A program made the translations under genes and the position numbers. Source: Catalinimonas alkaloidigena (lineage in GTDB: Bacteria > Bacteroidota > Bacteroidia > Cytophagales > Flexibacteraceae). From it: a stretch of 64,000 nucleotides of DNA. Shown here piece by piece: positions 32,848 to 41,309 of the stretch. The notes beneath the pieces were generated by a model that searched no databases, was not told where the DNA came from, and saw nothing but the letters and a program-made list of their open reading frames with translations. Within the stretch, counting starts at the first letter, position 1, and each line of letters starts with the position of its first letter. The stretch spans positions 1 through 64,000 of the forward strand of contig NZ_FNFO01000003.1 of NCBI RefSeq assembly GCF_900100765.1. Reading direction: 5' to 3'.

Positions 32848-33846
32848 ATGGAGCCGCGCGTTAGTCCCTTCTATCCCGTCGCCGAGCCGGAGGCTGAACC
32901 CCTGCTTTCGCTCGTCGTGACCTTGTACAACGAAGAAGAAAACATTCGTCCGCTGCTGGAGCGCATCCACGCCAGCCTGGAAGGCTACACGTACGAGGTA
33001 ATTCTGGTGGACGACGGCTCGACCGATGACACGGTGGCCGCCGTGAAACGCCACGCCGACGAACGGGTGCGGCTGCTGATTTTCAACCGGAACTACGGGC
33101 AGACAACGGCCATGGCTGCCGGCATTGACGAAGCCACGGGCCGCTACGTGGTGACCCTGGACGGCGACCTGCAGAACGATCCCGCCGACATTCCGGCCAT
33201 GCTGGAGAAACTGGAGGCCGGGAGTTGGGACGTGGTGGCCGGGCGGCGCGCCAACCGGCAGGACAAAACGTTCAGCCGGAAAATTCCCAGCCGCATCGCC
33301 AACTTCATCATCCGTCGCATGACGGGCGTTCACATCAACGACTACGGCTGTTCGCTGAAGATTTTCAAACGCGACATCGCCCAGGGCATGGGGCTCTACG
33401 GCGAACTCCACCGCTTCATTCCGGTGCTGGCCGCGCTGCAAGGCGCTCGCATCACACAGATGGACGTCCACCATCACCCGCGCCTGCACGGCAAATCCAA
33501 ATACGGCATCGGCCGCACGGGCCGGGTCATCAGTGACATGCTGCTGATGGCCTTCTTTCAAAAATACCTGCAACGGCCCATGCACCTGTTTGGGCCGGTA
33601 GGGTTGGGCGCCATCGCCATCGGGCTGCTGATCAACTTTTATCTGCTGATCGTCAAGCTGCTCGGTAACGACATCTGGGGGCGACCACTCCTGCTGTTGG
33701 GCGTCATGCTTTTTCTGGGGGGCATTCAGATCCTGACCATCGGGATTGTGGCAGAACTCATCATGCGTACCTATTTTGAATCACAACACAAAAAAACCTA
33801 CCGCATCCGGGAGGTTTTCCGGGGGCAACGTGGGCAAACGCCTTAA
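32848..33846 (+). CDS. polyprenyl-phosphate glycosyltransferase (GT2, DPM1/ArnC-like)
   Basis: A 332-residue enzyme. A cytoplasmic GT-A domain holds LVVTLYNEEENI, the VDDGSTDDT loop and the metal-binding DGDLQNDP motif. GKSKYGIGRTG marks the polyprenyl-phosphate type, and two C-terminal membrane helices (about 245-265 and 280-305) follow. It transfers a sugar from a nucleotide donor to undecaprenyl phosphate. Overlap with the next gene is 17 bp. The next two genes could move the product across the membrane and transfer the sugar. Confidence 0.9.
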   Translation: MEPRVSPFYPVAEPEAEPLLSLVVTLYNEEENIRPLLERIHASLEGYTYEVILVDDGSTDDTVAAVKRHADERVRLLIFNRNYGQTTAMAAGIDEATGRYVVTLDGDLQNDPADIPAMLEKLEAGSWDVVAGRRANRQDKTFSRKIPSRIANFIIRRMTGVHINDYGCSLKIFKRDIAQGMGLYGELHRFIPVLAALQGARITQMDVHHHPRLHGKSKYGIGRTGRVISDMLLMAFFQKYLQRPMHLFGPVGLGAIAIGLLINFYLLIVKLLGNDIWGRPLLLLGVMLFLGGIQILTIGIVAELIMRTYFESQHKKTYRIREVFRGQRGQTP

Positions 33847-34753
33847 AGGACTTTTCAAAGTCGCGCTTTCGCTGGGATTGCTGGTGGTCGTCTTCCGGAA
33901 GATCGACGCCCGCACGGCCTGGCAGTTGGTGCAGGACGCCCACCCGCTCTGGCTGCTGGTGGCGCTGGTGCTGTTCAACGGCTCCAAGTTGGTCGCGGCG
34001 TTTCGGTTACGTCGGTTGTTTGCCGCCGTCGGGCTGCCGCTGTCAGCGGGATACAACCTGCGTCTCTACTACGTCGGCCTGTTTTACAACTTGCTGCTGC
34101 CGGGCGGCATCGGGGGCGACGGCTACAAAATTTTTGTACTGCGTCGCAAATTTCAGTTTCGCACCAAGCCGCTGGTCGCCGCTTCGTTTGTAGACCGCCT
34201 GAGTGGGCTGGTGGCACTGGTGGTGCTGGCGCTGCTTTTTCTGACGTTGTTGCACGATCACGCGGCGCTGGCCGCGTGGCGTTGGCTGTTTGTCGCGGGA
34301 CTGGTGCTGGCCTATCCGGCCTATTACCTGGGCTTGCGATGGCTGTTTCCGGCGACGCTCCCGGCGTTTCACCGCACCAACCTCGATTCGCTGGGCGTGC
34401 AGGGGTTGCAGGTGCTGTGTGCACTGGCGTTGCTGATGGCGCTGCACGTGCCACATCAGTTCCTGGAATACACAGTCTTGTTCCTGCTTTCGTCGGTCGT
34501 GGCGGTGCTGCCGTTCACCATCGGTGGCGTAGGGGCGCGCGAGCTGGTGTTTATTGCGGGCAACCACTACCTGGGCATTGAACAAGACCGTGCGGTGGTG
34601 TTCAGCCTGCTGTTTTTTCTGATTACGGCGTTGAGTTCGCTGGTGGGCATTTTCGTTGCCCTGCCCGATGCCCCGACGTTGCAGGAGGCCGAAGCGGCGC
34701 CCGACGAAGAGGAACCAACCGAAGTTGACGCAAATTTTCAATCGAATTTATGA
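33830..34753 (+). CDS. UPF0104/lysylphosphatidylglycerol-synthase-TM-family membrane protein
   Basis: A 307-residue protein with about eight membrane helices and the conserved YNLLLPGGIGGDGYK loop near residue 90 and FVDRLSG near 130. GTG 33830 is taken as start because ATG is absent at this point and the following residues match the family. Members are flippase-like proteins of unknown substrate. The overlaps with both neighbours (17 bp upstream, 4 bp downstream) indicate translational coupling and a shared glycolipid pathway. The C-terminal tail is acidic. Confidence 0.85.
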   Translation: MGKRLKGLFKVALSLGLLVVVFRKIDARTAWQLVQDAHPLWLLVALVLFNGSKLVAAFRLRRLFAAVGLPLSAGYNLRLYYVGLFYNLLLPGGIGGDGYKIFVLRRKFQFRTKPLVAASFVDRLSGLVALVVLALLFLTLLHDHAALAAWRWLFVAGLVLAYPAYYLGLRWLFPATLPAFHRTNLDSLGVQGLQVLCALALLMALHVPHQFLEYTVLFLLSSVVAVLPFTIGGVGARELVFIAGNHYLGIEQDRAVVFSLLFFLITALSSLVGIFVALPDAPTLQEAEAAPDEEEPTEVDANFQSNL

Positions 34754-36366
34754 TGGGATTCCGCGATACCGAAGAACGAAACATCGTACTGCTCAGCGTG
34801 GTGCTGCTTTTCCCGGCATTGCTGATTCACCTGGGGTACCTGCCCCTGAACTTTCCGACCGACGAGCCTCGCCGTGCGTTGGTGGCCCTGGAAATGATCC
34901 TGTCGGGCGACTACCTCACGCCCACGCTGAATGGTGAGCTTTACTTCAACAAGCCGCCGCTCTACAACTGGATCATCGCGGCGTCGTTTCTCCTGCACGG
35001 CGATTTTTCGATGTGGGCGTTGCGTCTGCCGGTGGTTATCTCCCTGATCCTGTTCGGGTTCACGACCTTTTGGTTCGTGCGGCGCTACATCAACGCCACG
35101 GTGGCGTTTCTCAGCGCCGCCGCCACGGTCACCTGTGCCCGCTTTCTGTTCTACGACTCTTTTCTCGGCCTCATCGACACCACCTTTGCGTGGCTGGTCT
35201 ACGTCAACTTCATGCTGGTTTACCATTTCCGACAGAAAAACCAGTGGTATGCGCTCTTTGTCGTGACGTACCTCATCACAGCCGTGACGTACCTGATGAA
35301 AGGCCTGCCTTCGCTGGTGTTTCAGGGAACGACCCTGCTGGCGTACCTGAGCTACCGCCGCGAGTTCAAAAGGCTGTTTTCCCTGCCTCACATCGTGGGC
35401 GGACTCCTCTTTCTGGCGATTGTCGGGACGTATTACGTAGCCTACTTCACCCGCAACGCCATTCCGCTGGAAGAAGTCTTTTCGACGATCTGGACGGAGA
35501 GCTCCAAACGCACAGGACTGAAATTCGGGGTCTGGCCGGTGATTCTGCACCTTTTTACCTTCCCCTTCGAAGTATTTTACCACTTCGCACCCTGGCTGCT
35601 GCTGTTGCTGCCGTTGTTCCGCCGTGACTTCTGGAGGCAGCTGAAGGCCCATCCGTTCGTGTTTTACAACGCGCTGGTGTTTGCTGCCAACATCATCGTT
35701 TACTGGACGTCGCCGCAGGTCTACATGCGCTACCTGTTTATGTTCATGCCGCCGCTGTTCACCGTGACGGCCTACTTCTATTATGAGCACACGCCGCTGA
35801 CGAACTGGCGACGCAAAACGGTCGAGTGGGTGCTACTGGCGGCGGGTGTTTTGCTCTGCCTGGGTTGCGCCGCGCTCCCCTTCCTGGAAGTGACGCGCCA
35901 TGTGCCCTACCCGTTTCTGAAAGCCGGTGCCTGTTTCGTGGCGATGTGTGTGCTGATGTACCTGTATTACACACGCACGACTCATCGACTGGCGTGGTTC
36001 GTACCGTTTCTGCTCGTGGTGCGCATCGCGTTTAACTGGTTTGTGTTGCCGCCGCGTCAGTACGGCGTTCAAGAATACGTGCGTCACGACCTGGCCCTGG
36101 CCGAAATGACCCAAGGAAGGCGGGTGTGGCTCTATGGCGTCCCCGACATGTCGGACCCTGATTCGTTTTACATGGCTTCGCGCCGGGGCGAGGTGTTGTC
36201 GTATGCCCAAGAAGTAAAGCCCGGCGAATTATACCTGGTGCCCCGAACGCGCCTGGACGAACATCCGTACCGGGAATTGTATCGTATGCCGATCTACAGC
36301 CGCGATACCTTAGTACTGGTCACGCTCGATCCTCCGCTTTATGAAGATTCTGCTAGCGCCCGATAA
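34750..36366 (+). CDS. ArnT-like glycosyltransferase (GT39 family)
   Basis: A 538-residue protein with about twelve membrane helices. The N-terminal periplasmic loop has PTDEPRRALVALEM, with the conserved acidic DE of GT-C enzymes, then LNGELYFNKPPLYNW, as in ArnT. Such enzymes use a polyprenyl-phosphate sugar as donor. The GT2 gene upstream would make that donor, and the UPF0104 gene between them could translocate it. Possible acceptors are lipid A or a surface protein. It overlaps the previous gene by 4 bp and glycerate kinase by 26 bp. Confidence 0.85.
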   Translation: MMGFRDTEERNIVLLSVVLLFPALLIHLGYLPLNFPTDEPRRALVALEMILSGDYLTPTLNGELYFNKPPLYNWIIAASFLLHGDFSMWALRLPVVISLILFGFTTFWFVRRYINATVAFLSAAATVTCARFLFYDSFLGLIDTTFAWLVYVNFMLVYHFRQKNQWYALFVVTYLITAVTYLMKGLPSLVFQGTTLLAYLSYRREFKRLFSLPHIVGGLLFLAIVGTYYVAYFTRNAIPLEEVFSTIWTESSKRTGLKFGVWPVILHLFTFPFEVFYHFAPWLLLLLPLFRRDFWRQLKAHPFVFYNALVFAANIIVYWTSPQVYMRYLFMFMPPLFTVTAYFYYEHTPLTNWRRKTVEWVLLAAGVLLCLGCAALPFLEVTRHVPYPFLKAGACFVAMCVLMYLYYTRTTHRLAWFVPFLLVVRIAFNWFVLPPRQYGVQEYVRHDLALAEMTQGRRVWLYGVPDMSDPDSFYMASRRGEVLSYAQEVKPGELYLVPRTRLDEHPYRELYRMPIYSRDTLVLVTLDPPLYEDSASAR

Positions 36367-37474
36367 GTTCAAAGGAGCCCTTTCTGCCCAGGGCGTCTGC
36401 GATGCCCTGACGGAAGGCATTCGCCTGGCCGCTCCGGAGGCCGAGGTGGTGGCACTACCCCTCGCCGACGGCGGCGAAGGGACCGCGGCACTGCTGACCC
36501 AGCACAGCCAGGGCACAACCGAGACTGTCACGGTCCACGATCCGTTGTTTCGGCCGATTGCCGCGACCTACGGTCTTTCGGGCGACGGCCAGACGGCTTA
36601 CCTCGAAATGGCGCAGGCGTCGGGATGGGCGCTGTTGGAGGCACACGAACGCGACTGCCTGCACACGACGACCCTGGGCACCGGCGAGCTGATCCGGGCC
36701 GCGCTGGAACGCGGCGCTAAAAAAATCATTCTGGGCATTGGGGGCAGCGCTACGAACGATCTGGGCATCGGCATGGCCTCGGCGTTGGGCTACCGGTTTT
36801 ACGACGCCGACATGCGTGACGTCAAGCCGATCGGGGCCAACCTGGCGTACATCCGGCGCATCGACACTCGCGAGCTGATTTTCGATCCGAACGAGATTTC
36901 GGTTCAGGTTGCCTGCGACGTCGACAATCCGCTGTTCGGTCCTCAGGGCGCCGCTTACGTGTATGCGCCGCAAAAGGGCGCTTCTCCCGAAGCGGTTGCG
37001 CAATTGGACGAAGGCTTACGTCACCTGTCCGTCGTTCTTCAGCAACAACTGGGAACGGATGTGGCCGATCTTCCGGGGGCAGGTGCGGCCGGCGGGCTGG
37101 GCGGTGGTGCGGTGGCTTTTCTGGGGGCGCAACTCGTGCCGGGTGCCACCCTGGTCATGCAGCAAACCCACTTTCTGCAACACCTCGCGGGTGTGGATCT
37201 GGTCATCACGGGCGAAGGCAAACTCGACGCCCAAACGGCTCAGGGCAAAGTGGTGAGTCAGGTGGCGGCCGCGGCACGGGCGCAGAACATTCCGGTGGCG
37301 GCGGTCTGCGGTACGCTCGAGGCGACGCCCGCCGCACTGCGGCAGATGGGCCTCACGTTCGCCAGTTCGGTCCTCACCGCCCCTATGACGTTGGAAGAGG
37401 CACTCCCCCGCACGCGCGACGACGTGATGCACTGGGCATTTCAGCTGGTAAATTTGTTTATTGCGGCCAACTAA
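36341..37474 (+). CDS. glycerate kinase
   Basis: A 377-residue type-I glycerate kinase of the GarK/GlxK family. The N-terminal motif ILLAPDKFKGALSA, the PLADGGEGT loop and GIGGSATNDLGIGM are all present. It makes 2-phosphoglycerate from glycerate and ATP. It starts 26 bp inside the GT39 gene and is probably translated from the same message, though the enzymatic link with glycan synthesis is not obvious. The hydroxypyruvate-isomerase-like gene at 20.2 kb is not adjacent. Confidence 0.95.
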   Translation: MKILLAPDKFKGALSAQGVCDALTEGIRLAAPEAEVVALPLADGGEGTAALLTQHSQGTTETVTVHDPLFRPIAATYGLSGDGQTAYLEMAQASGWALLEAHERDCLHTTTLGTGELIRAALERGAKKIILGIGGSATNDLGIGMASALGYRFYDADMRDVKPIGANLAYIRRIDTRELIFDPNEISVQVACDVDNPLFGPQGAAYVYAPQKGASPEAVAQLDEGLRHLSVVLQQQLGTDVADLPGAGAAGGLGGGAVAFLGAQLVPGATLVMQQTHFLQHLAGVDLVITGEGKLDAQTAQGKVVSQVAAAARAQNIPVAAVCGTLEATPAALRQMGLTFASSVLTAPMTLEEALPRTRDDVMHWAFQLVNLFIAAN

Positions 37475-37476
37475 CT

Positions 37477-38430
37477 ATGGGACTTGAAAATTTTCTTCGT
37501 GGCCTGAAACTCACCTATGTTCTTCACAATTTCTTGAACCGCAGGAAGTTGAAAGAAGCGCAGGCCGCTTACCGGAAGTACGGACTCAAGAAGTCGGTCT
37601 ACACGCCGGTATCGCATCAGGAGATCAAGAAACAGGCGATTTCTGAGGAGGCGCCCTGGCTCGACCAGCCCAACGCGACGGAGCGACTGTTATCCCAAGC
37701 GTATTTCCAGCAATTGCCTGCCGCCTGGCAGGACGCCGTGCGCCAGTGGCCCGAGCGGGGTTACCTGATTCTGAAGGGTCTCTTTTCGGCAGAGGAGGTG
37801 GAAACCATCAACCGCGAGATCGACCGGCTGGTCCACGAACAGAAAGCTGAATGGCGGTACGTGAACAAGATCATGTTTGCCGTGCGGCAGTCGAAGGCCG
37901 TGCGGGACATCGTCCACAAACCCGAACTGGAAGCACTGCTCGGTTTTCTGCTGGGCAAGCCGGTCAAGCTGTTCCAGAGCATCAATTTCTTGAAGGGGAG
38001 CCAGCAGTCGGCGCACTCGGATTCCATTCACATGACTACCTATCCGCTGGGCTATATGATTGCGGCCTGGATTGCCCTGGAAGACATCGATCCCGGCAGT
38101 GGCCCGCTGTTTTACTACCCGGGCAGTCACCGCCTGCCCTACGTGCTCAACGAGGATTTCGACCACGGCGGCAACTATTTTCTGATTGGAGAGCAGGCGT
38201 ACGCACGCTACGAAGCGGCCATCAAGTCGGTGCTGGAAAAGCAGAATTTACCTCAGGAAACGTTCCTGGCTCAAAAAGGTGATGTATTGCTGTGGCACGC
38301 CAACCTGTTGCACGGCGGCAGTCCGGTCCTCGATCCGCAGCGTACCCGCAAAAGTATGGTGCTGCACTACTTCGCCGAGGGCGTCATTTGTTACCACGAA
38401 ATTACGCAACGCCCCGCCTTACAGGAATAG
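37477..38430 (+). CDS. phytanoyl-CoA dioxygenase family protein
   Basis: A 317-residue Fe(II)/2-oxoglutarate oxygenase-like protein with a double-stranded beta-helix. The metal ligands HSD (His180, Asp182) and a distal His, with Arg further on (LLWHANLLHGGSP then RKSMVLHY), are in place. It begins 2 bp after the glycerate kinase stop and completes the five-gene chain. Family members hydroxylate varied small molecules and lipids. The substrate here is unknown. Confidence 0.85.
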   Translation: MGLENFLRGLKLTYVLHNFLNRRKLKEAQAAYRKYGLKKSVYTPVSHQEIKKQAISEEAPWLDQPNATERLLSQAYFQQLPAAWQDAVRQWPERGYLILKGLFSAEEVETINREIDRLVHEQKAEWRYVNKIMFAVRQSKAVRDIVHKPELEALLGFLLGKPVKLFQSINFLKGSQQSAHSDSIHMTTYPLGYMIAAWIALEDIDPGSGPLFYYPGSHRLPYVLNEDFDHGGNYFLIGEQAYARYEAAIKSVLEKQNLPQETFLAQKGDVLLWHANLLHGGSPVLDPQRTRKSMVLHYFAEGVICYHEITQRPALQE

Positions 38431-38464
38431 TTGCGGACGTGCCTCGGCTAAAAGTACGCTATGC

Positions 38465-39469
38465 TCAGTTCTGGCGCGCGTCGTAGGCCCATTTCAGGTA
38501 GATGGAACCCCAGGTGAAGCCCCCACCAAATGCCGCCAGAATCAGGTTATCGCCTTTTTTGAACGTGGTTTCCCAGTCCCACAGGCAGAGTGGAATGGTG
38601 CCCCCGGTGGTGTTGCCGTAACGGTCGATGTTGACCAGCACCTTGCTCATGTCGACCCCCATCCGCTCGGCGGTAGCTTTGATGATACGCTGGTTGGCCT
38701 GATGCGGCACCAGGTAGGCCACGTCGTCGCTGCTGAGGCCGTGGCGTACCATCATTTGCTCGGCGGCATCGGCCATGCGGGTAACGGCGTGTTTGAAAAC
38801 CGCCCGCCCGTCTTGCTTAAAGTACTGGTCACCCCGCCGTACCGACTCTTCAGTCATGGGATGGGCTGAGCCGCCGCCCCGTAGAAAAATAAGGTCTTTC
38901 CCCGAAGCATCAGTCCGCAGAATAGCATCGATTACCCCCAGGCCTTCGTCGTTGGGTTCCAGCAACACCGCACCCGCGCCATCACCGAAAATCACACACG
39001 TTTCCCGGTCCTGGTAGTTGATGGTGGCCGACATTTTGTCCGCGCCAATCACCACCACTTTCTTGTATAAGCCCGAGCGGATGTAGTTCGCGCCCGTTTC
39101 CAATGCGTAGATAAAGCCGGAACAAGCCGCCAGCATGTCGAAGCTCAGGGCATTTTTAGCACCGACGGCCTCGCATACCAGATTGGCCGTACAGGGGAAC
39201 AGCATGTCGGGCGAAATGGTCGCGCAAATCACCGCGTCGATCTCAGCGGGGTCGAGGTTGCGCTTCTGGCACAACTCTTCTACGGCTTTTGTGGCCATCA
39301 CCGACGTTCCCTGCCCTTCGCCTTTCAGAATACGTCGCTCACGAATGCCCGTCCGCGTACGAATCCATTCGTCGTTCGTGTCGACCAGTTTCTCCAGTTC
39401 TTGATTCGTCAGGCGATACGGGGGAACCCAACCTCCCACTGCCGTTATGGCGGCGCCAATTGTGGCCAT
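38465..39469 (-). CDS. fabH: beta-ketoacyl-ACP synthase III
   Basis: A 334-residue KASIII. Catalytic Cys116 in DMLAACSGFI, His in LVPHQANQRI and Asn in IDRYGNTTGGTIPL form the Cys-His-Asn triad. It condenses acetyl-CoA or a branched starter with malonyl-ACP. The start matches the family N-terminus (GAAITAVGGWVPPYRLTN). It is convergent with the PhyH gene and has no fab neighbours here. Confidence 0.95.
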   Translation of the reverse strand: MATIGAAITAVGGWVPPYRLTNQELEKLVDTNDEWIRTRTGIRERRILKGEGQGTSVMATKAVEELCQKRNLDPAEIDAVICATISPDMLFPCTANLVCEAVGAKNALSFDMLAACSGFIYALETGANYIRSGLYKKVVVIGADKMSATINYQDRETCVIFGDGAGAVLLEPNDEGLGVIDAILRTDASGKDLIFLRGGGSAHPMTEESVRRGDQYFKQDGRAVFKHAVTRMADAAEQMMVRHGLSSDDVAYLVPHQANQRIIKATAERMGVDMSKVLVNIDRYGNTTGGTIPLCLWDWETTFKKGDNLILAAFGGGFTWGSIYLKWAYDARQN

Positions 39470-39567
39470 CGATTTGGTTTTCAGCTTAAAAATTTGAATT
39501 CGGGCGGAAAGCTACGAAATGGCCCCTACATATACCGCATGTCGTAGGGGGGCTTGCTTTTATCTTG

Positions 39568-39575
39568 TATTTTTG
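39568..39575 (+). promoter_or_regulatory. possible -7 promoter box TATTTTTG
   Basis: An exact TAnnTTTG match 53 bp before the start of the collar-domain lipoprotein gene. A TTG lies at 39554-39556, closer than the usual spacing. It is the best candidate promoter for that gene. Confidence 0.35.
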
Positions 39576-39628
39576 ACGGCGTGTGAATAGCCTTTATCTT
39601 AGGCGGAATTTTACTTCGTTTCTGATCA

Positions 39629-40276
39629 ATGAGATCCTTTAAAAATCTCTTTTGTGTTGCGTTGGTTGTGATGGCTACCGCGTGTGTGTCTTCAAAACGG
39701 CTGATCAACCAGCTCAGCATTCCGCCGGGTACGCTGGTGGCTTTTGCCGGACACGAGTCGGCCATTCCGGAAGGGTGGCTTCTGTGCAACGGACGGTACC
39801 TGAGCGTGGACGACGAGCGGTTTCAGAACCTGTTCACGGCCATTGGTTACACCTGGGGGGGCAACCGCGAAAAAGGCTTCCGGTTACCTGACCTGGACGG
39901 TTACTTCCTGCGGGGCGTGACGGTCGACACCACCCGCGACTACGGCCTGGCCGAACGCTTCAAGGTAGGGGAAGATGGAGAGAAAATCGATGCTTCGGGG
40001 GTGGGTTCGTACCAGCTCGATGCTACGGCGCTGCCCCGCTCCCGGGTTTTTCTGGGAGGAACGTCCACGGCGGGCAGCCACTCGCATGCGGAACAGGAGA
40101 GCCGCTTTCCGAATCCGGACGAGTACGGTACGCTGGCGTCGGGCGGGGTGCCGAGCAAACGCCGCGTCAACACGAGCGAATCGGGCAATCACGTGCACAG
40201 TGTGTTCATCAACCGGGGCGGCGACCGCGAAACCCGGCCCGCCAACGTAGCGGTCTACTACATCATCAAGATGTAG
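39629..40276 (+). CDS. lipoprotein with phage tail-collar domain
   Basis: A 215-residue protein. The N-terminus is a lipoprotein signal with lipobox ATAC (Cys19). A phage-type tail-collar fold follows (FAGHESAIPEGWLLCNGR, about 37-54, then FRLPDLDGYFLRG). In phages such domains sit in tail fibres, and in bacteria they occur in standalone surface proteins. No other phage gene is nearby, so this is more likely a host-adapted cell-surface protein. The C-terminal half is Ser/Gly/His-rich, with RPANVAVYYIIKM at the end. Confidence 0.85.
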   Translation: MRSFKNLFCVALVVMATACVSSKRLINQLSIPPGTLVAFAGHESAIPEGWLLCNGRYLSVDDERFQNLFTAIGYTWGGNREKGFRLPDLDGYFLRGVTVDTTRDYGLAERFKVGEDGEKIDASGVGSYQLDATALPRSRVFLGGTSTAGSHSHAEQESRFPNPDEYGTLASGGVPSKRRVNTSESGNHVHSVFINRGGDRETRPANVAVYYIIKM

Positions 40277-40277
40277 A

Positions 40278-41045
40278 TCAGCCGTAGAGTTCGTCGACGG
40301 AGTGGCGCGACAGTTCTACCAGAAAGCGCCCGACGTGCTGGGTGACCGCTTCCAGGTAGCGTCGGCCCTTGTCGGCCGTGGCTTCGGCCGGATTGCCCGT
40401 TCCGGTGTCGACGGTGGCTTTGCTCCACTCGCGCTGGGCCCAGGCCCACCCTTTCCGGAATCCTTCCAGCTTCAACGTTTTGAACGCACCGCTGCCCGCT
40501 TCCGACAGGTCGAGCACCAAATCGGGTTGGATGTGCATCATCACACTGGTTTCCATTTCGTCGGCGTGGTCGCCCGGATGCTGAAAGTATCCGTCGCGCG
40601 GCTCCACTTTGAACCAGTTGATCAGGCAAAGAAACACGTCCGGAAACTGAGGTTGCAACTCGCGCAGCATCTGCTTGAAATCGTTGCCCCCGTGTCCGTT
40701 CAGCACCACAAATCTGGAGATGCCCGCCCGCTGCACGACGTCGATCAAATCGCGCAGGATGATCAGTTGCGTGCTGGGGTTCAGGTTCAGGTCCAGCTTG
40801 ATGTCCAACTGGCCGGTATTGACGCCAAACGGGATGGTCGGCAGTGCGACCGCCTTCACTCCCTGCTCCCACGCCTGCCGGCATGCCTCCGCCGCAATGT
40901 AGTCGCATTGGTAGTTGTCGGTTGCGTAGGGCATGTGGTAATTATGGGCTTCGGTGGCCCCCCAGGGCAATACAGCGACCTGATAGTCAGTTTGCTGAAC
41001 GGCTTTCCAGTTGGTTTCGGCCAGGACGTACGGGCGTGGTGACAT
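40278..41045 (-). CDS. creatininase-family amidohydrolase
   Basis: A 255-residue creatininase-fold hydrolase. The metal ligands lie in LPWGATEAHNYHMPYATD and later GHGGND and a conserved HAGEMETS-like DHADEMETS. The family includes creatinine amidohydrolase, mycofactocin and riboflavin-pathway enzymes (ArfB). The substrate cannot be deduced from this sequence or from the neighbours. It is convergent with the collar lipoprotein gene, their stops being one base apart. Confidence 0.88.
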   Translation of the reverse strand: MSPRPYVLAETNWKAVQQTDYQVAVLPWGATEAHNYHMPYATDNYQCDYIAAEACRQAWEQGVKAVALPTIPFGVNTGQLDIKLDLNLNPSTQLIILRDLIDVVQRAGISRFVVLNGHGGNDFKQMLRELQPQFPDVFLCLINWFKVEPRDGYFQHPGDHADEMETSVMMHIQPDLVLDLSEAGSGAFKTLKLEGFRKGWAWAQREWSKATVDTGTGNPAEATADKGRRYLEAVTQHVGRFLVELSRHSVDELYG

Positions 41046-41309
41046 GAAGTTGGGAGGTTGCGAAAGTTAAAAAGTTGAGAAGGTTGTCTCTAAACGAATG
41101 TGCGGTGTCATCAGAAAACATGATTCACCTAAGAGCCTCTGTTGCAGGACCGTCTTCATCCAGTTGTTAAGCTCATGCGCTTGCCGTTTGGGAAACTCCT
41201 ATTGGATACGCAGGCTTGCTCAATCCTGAGCTTGTCAGGATACCAACCGAAAACGGGTCTCTTCATCTATTAAAACTCCACCTTCTCAACGTTTCCACCT
41301 TCTGATGAT
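41046..41309. other. intergenic gap with small inverted repeats
   Basis: The 264-bp gap between the creatininase start and the ettA end has no gene. It contains TTGAGAAGG and its near-complement CCTTCTCAA at opposite ends, and a hairpin TCCTGA-GCTTG-TCAGGA at 41224-41240. There is no clear T run, so a terminator cannot be claimed. Confidence 0.4.
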
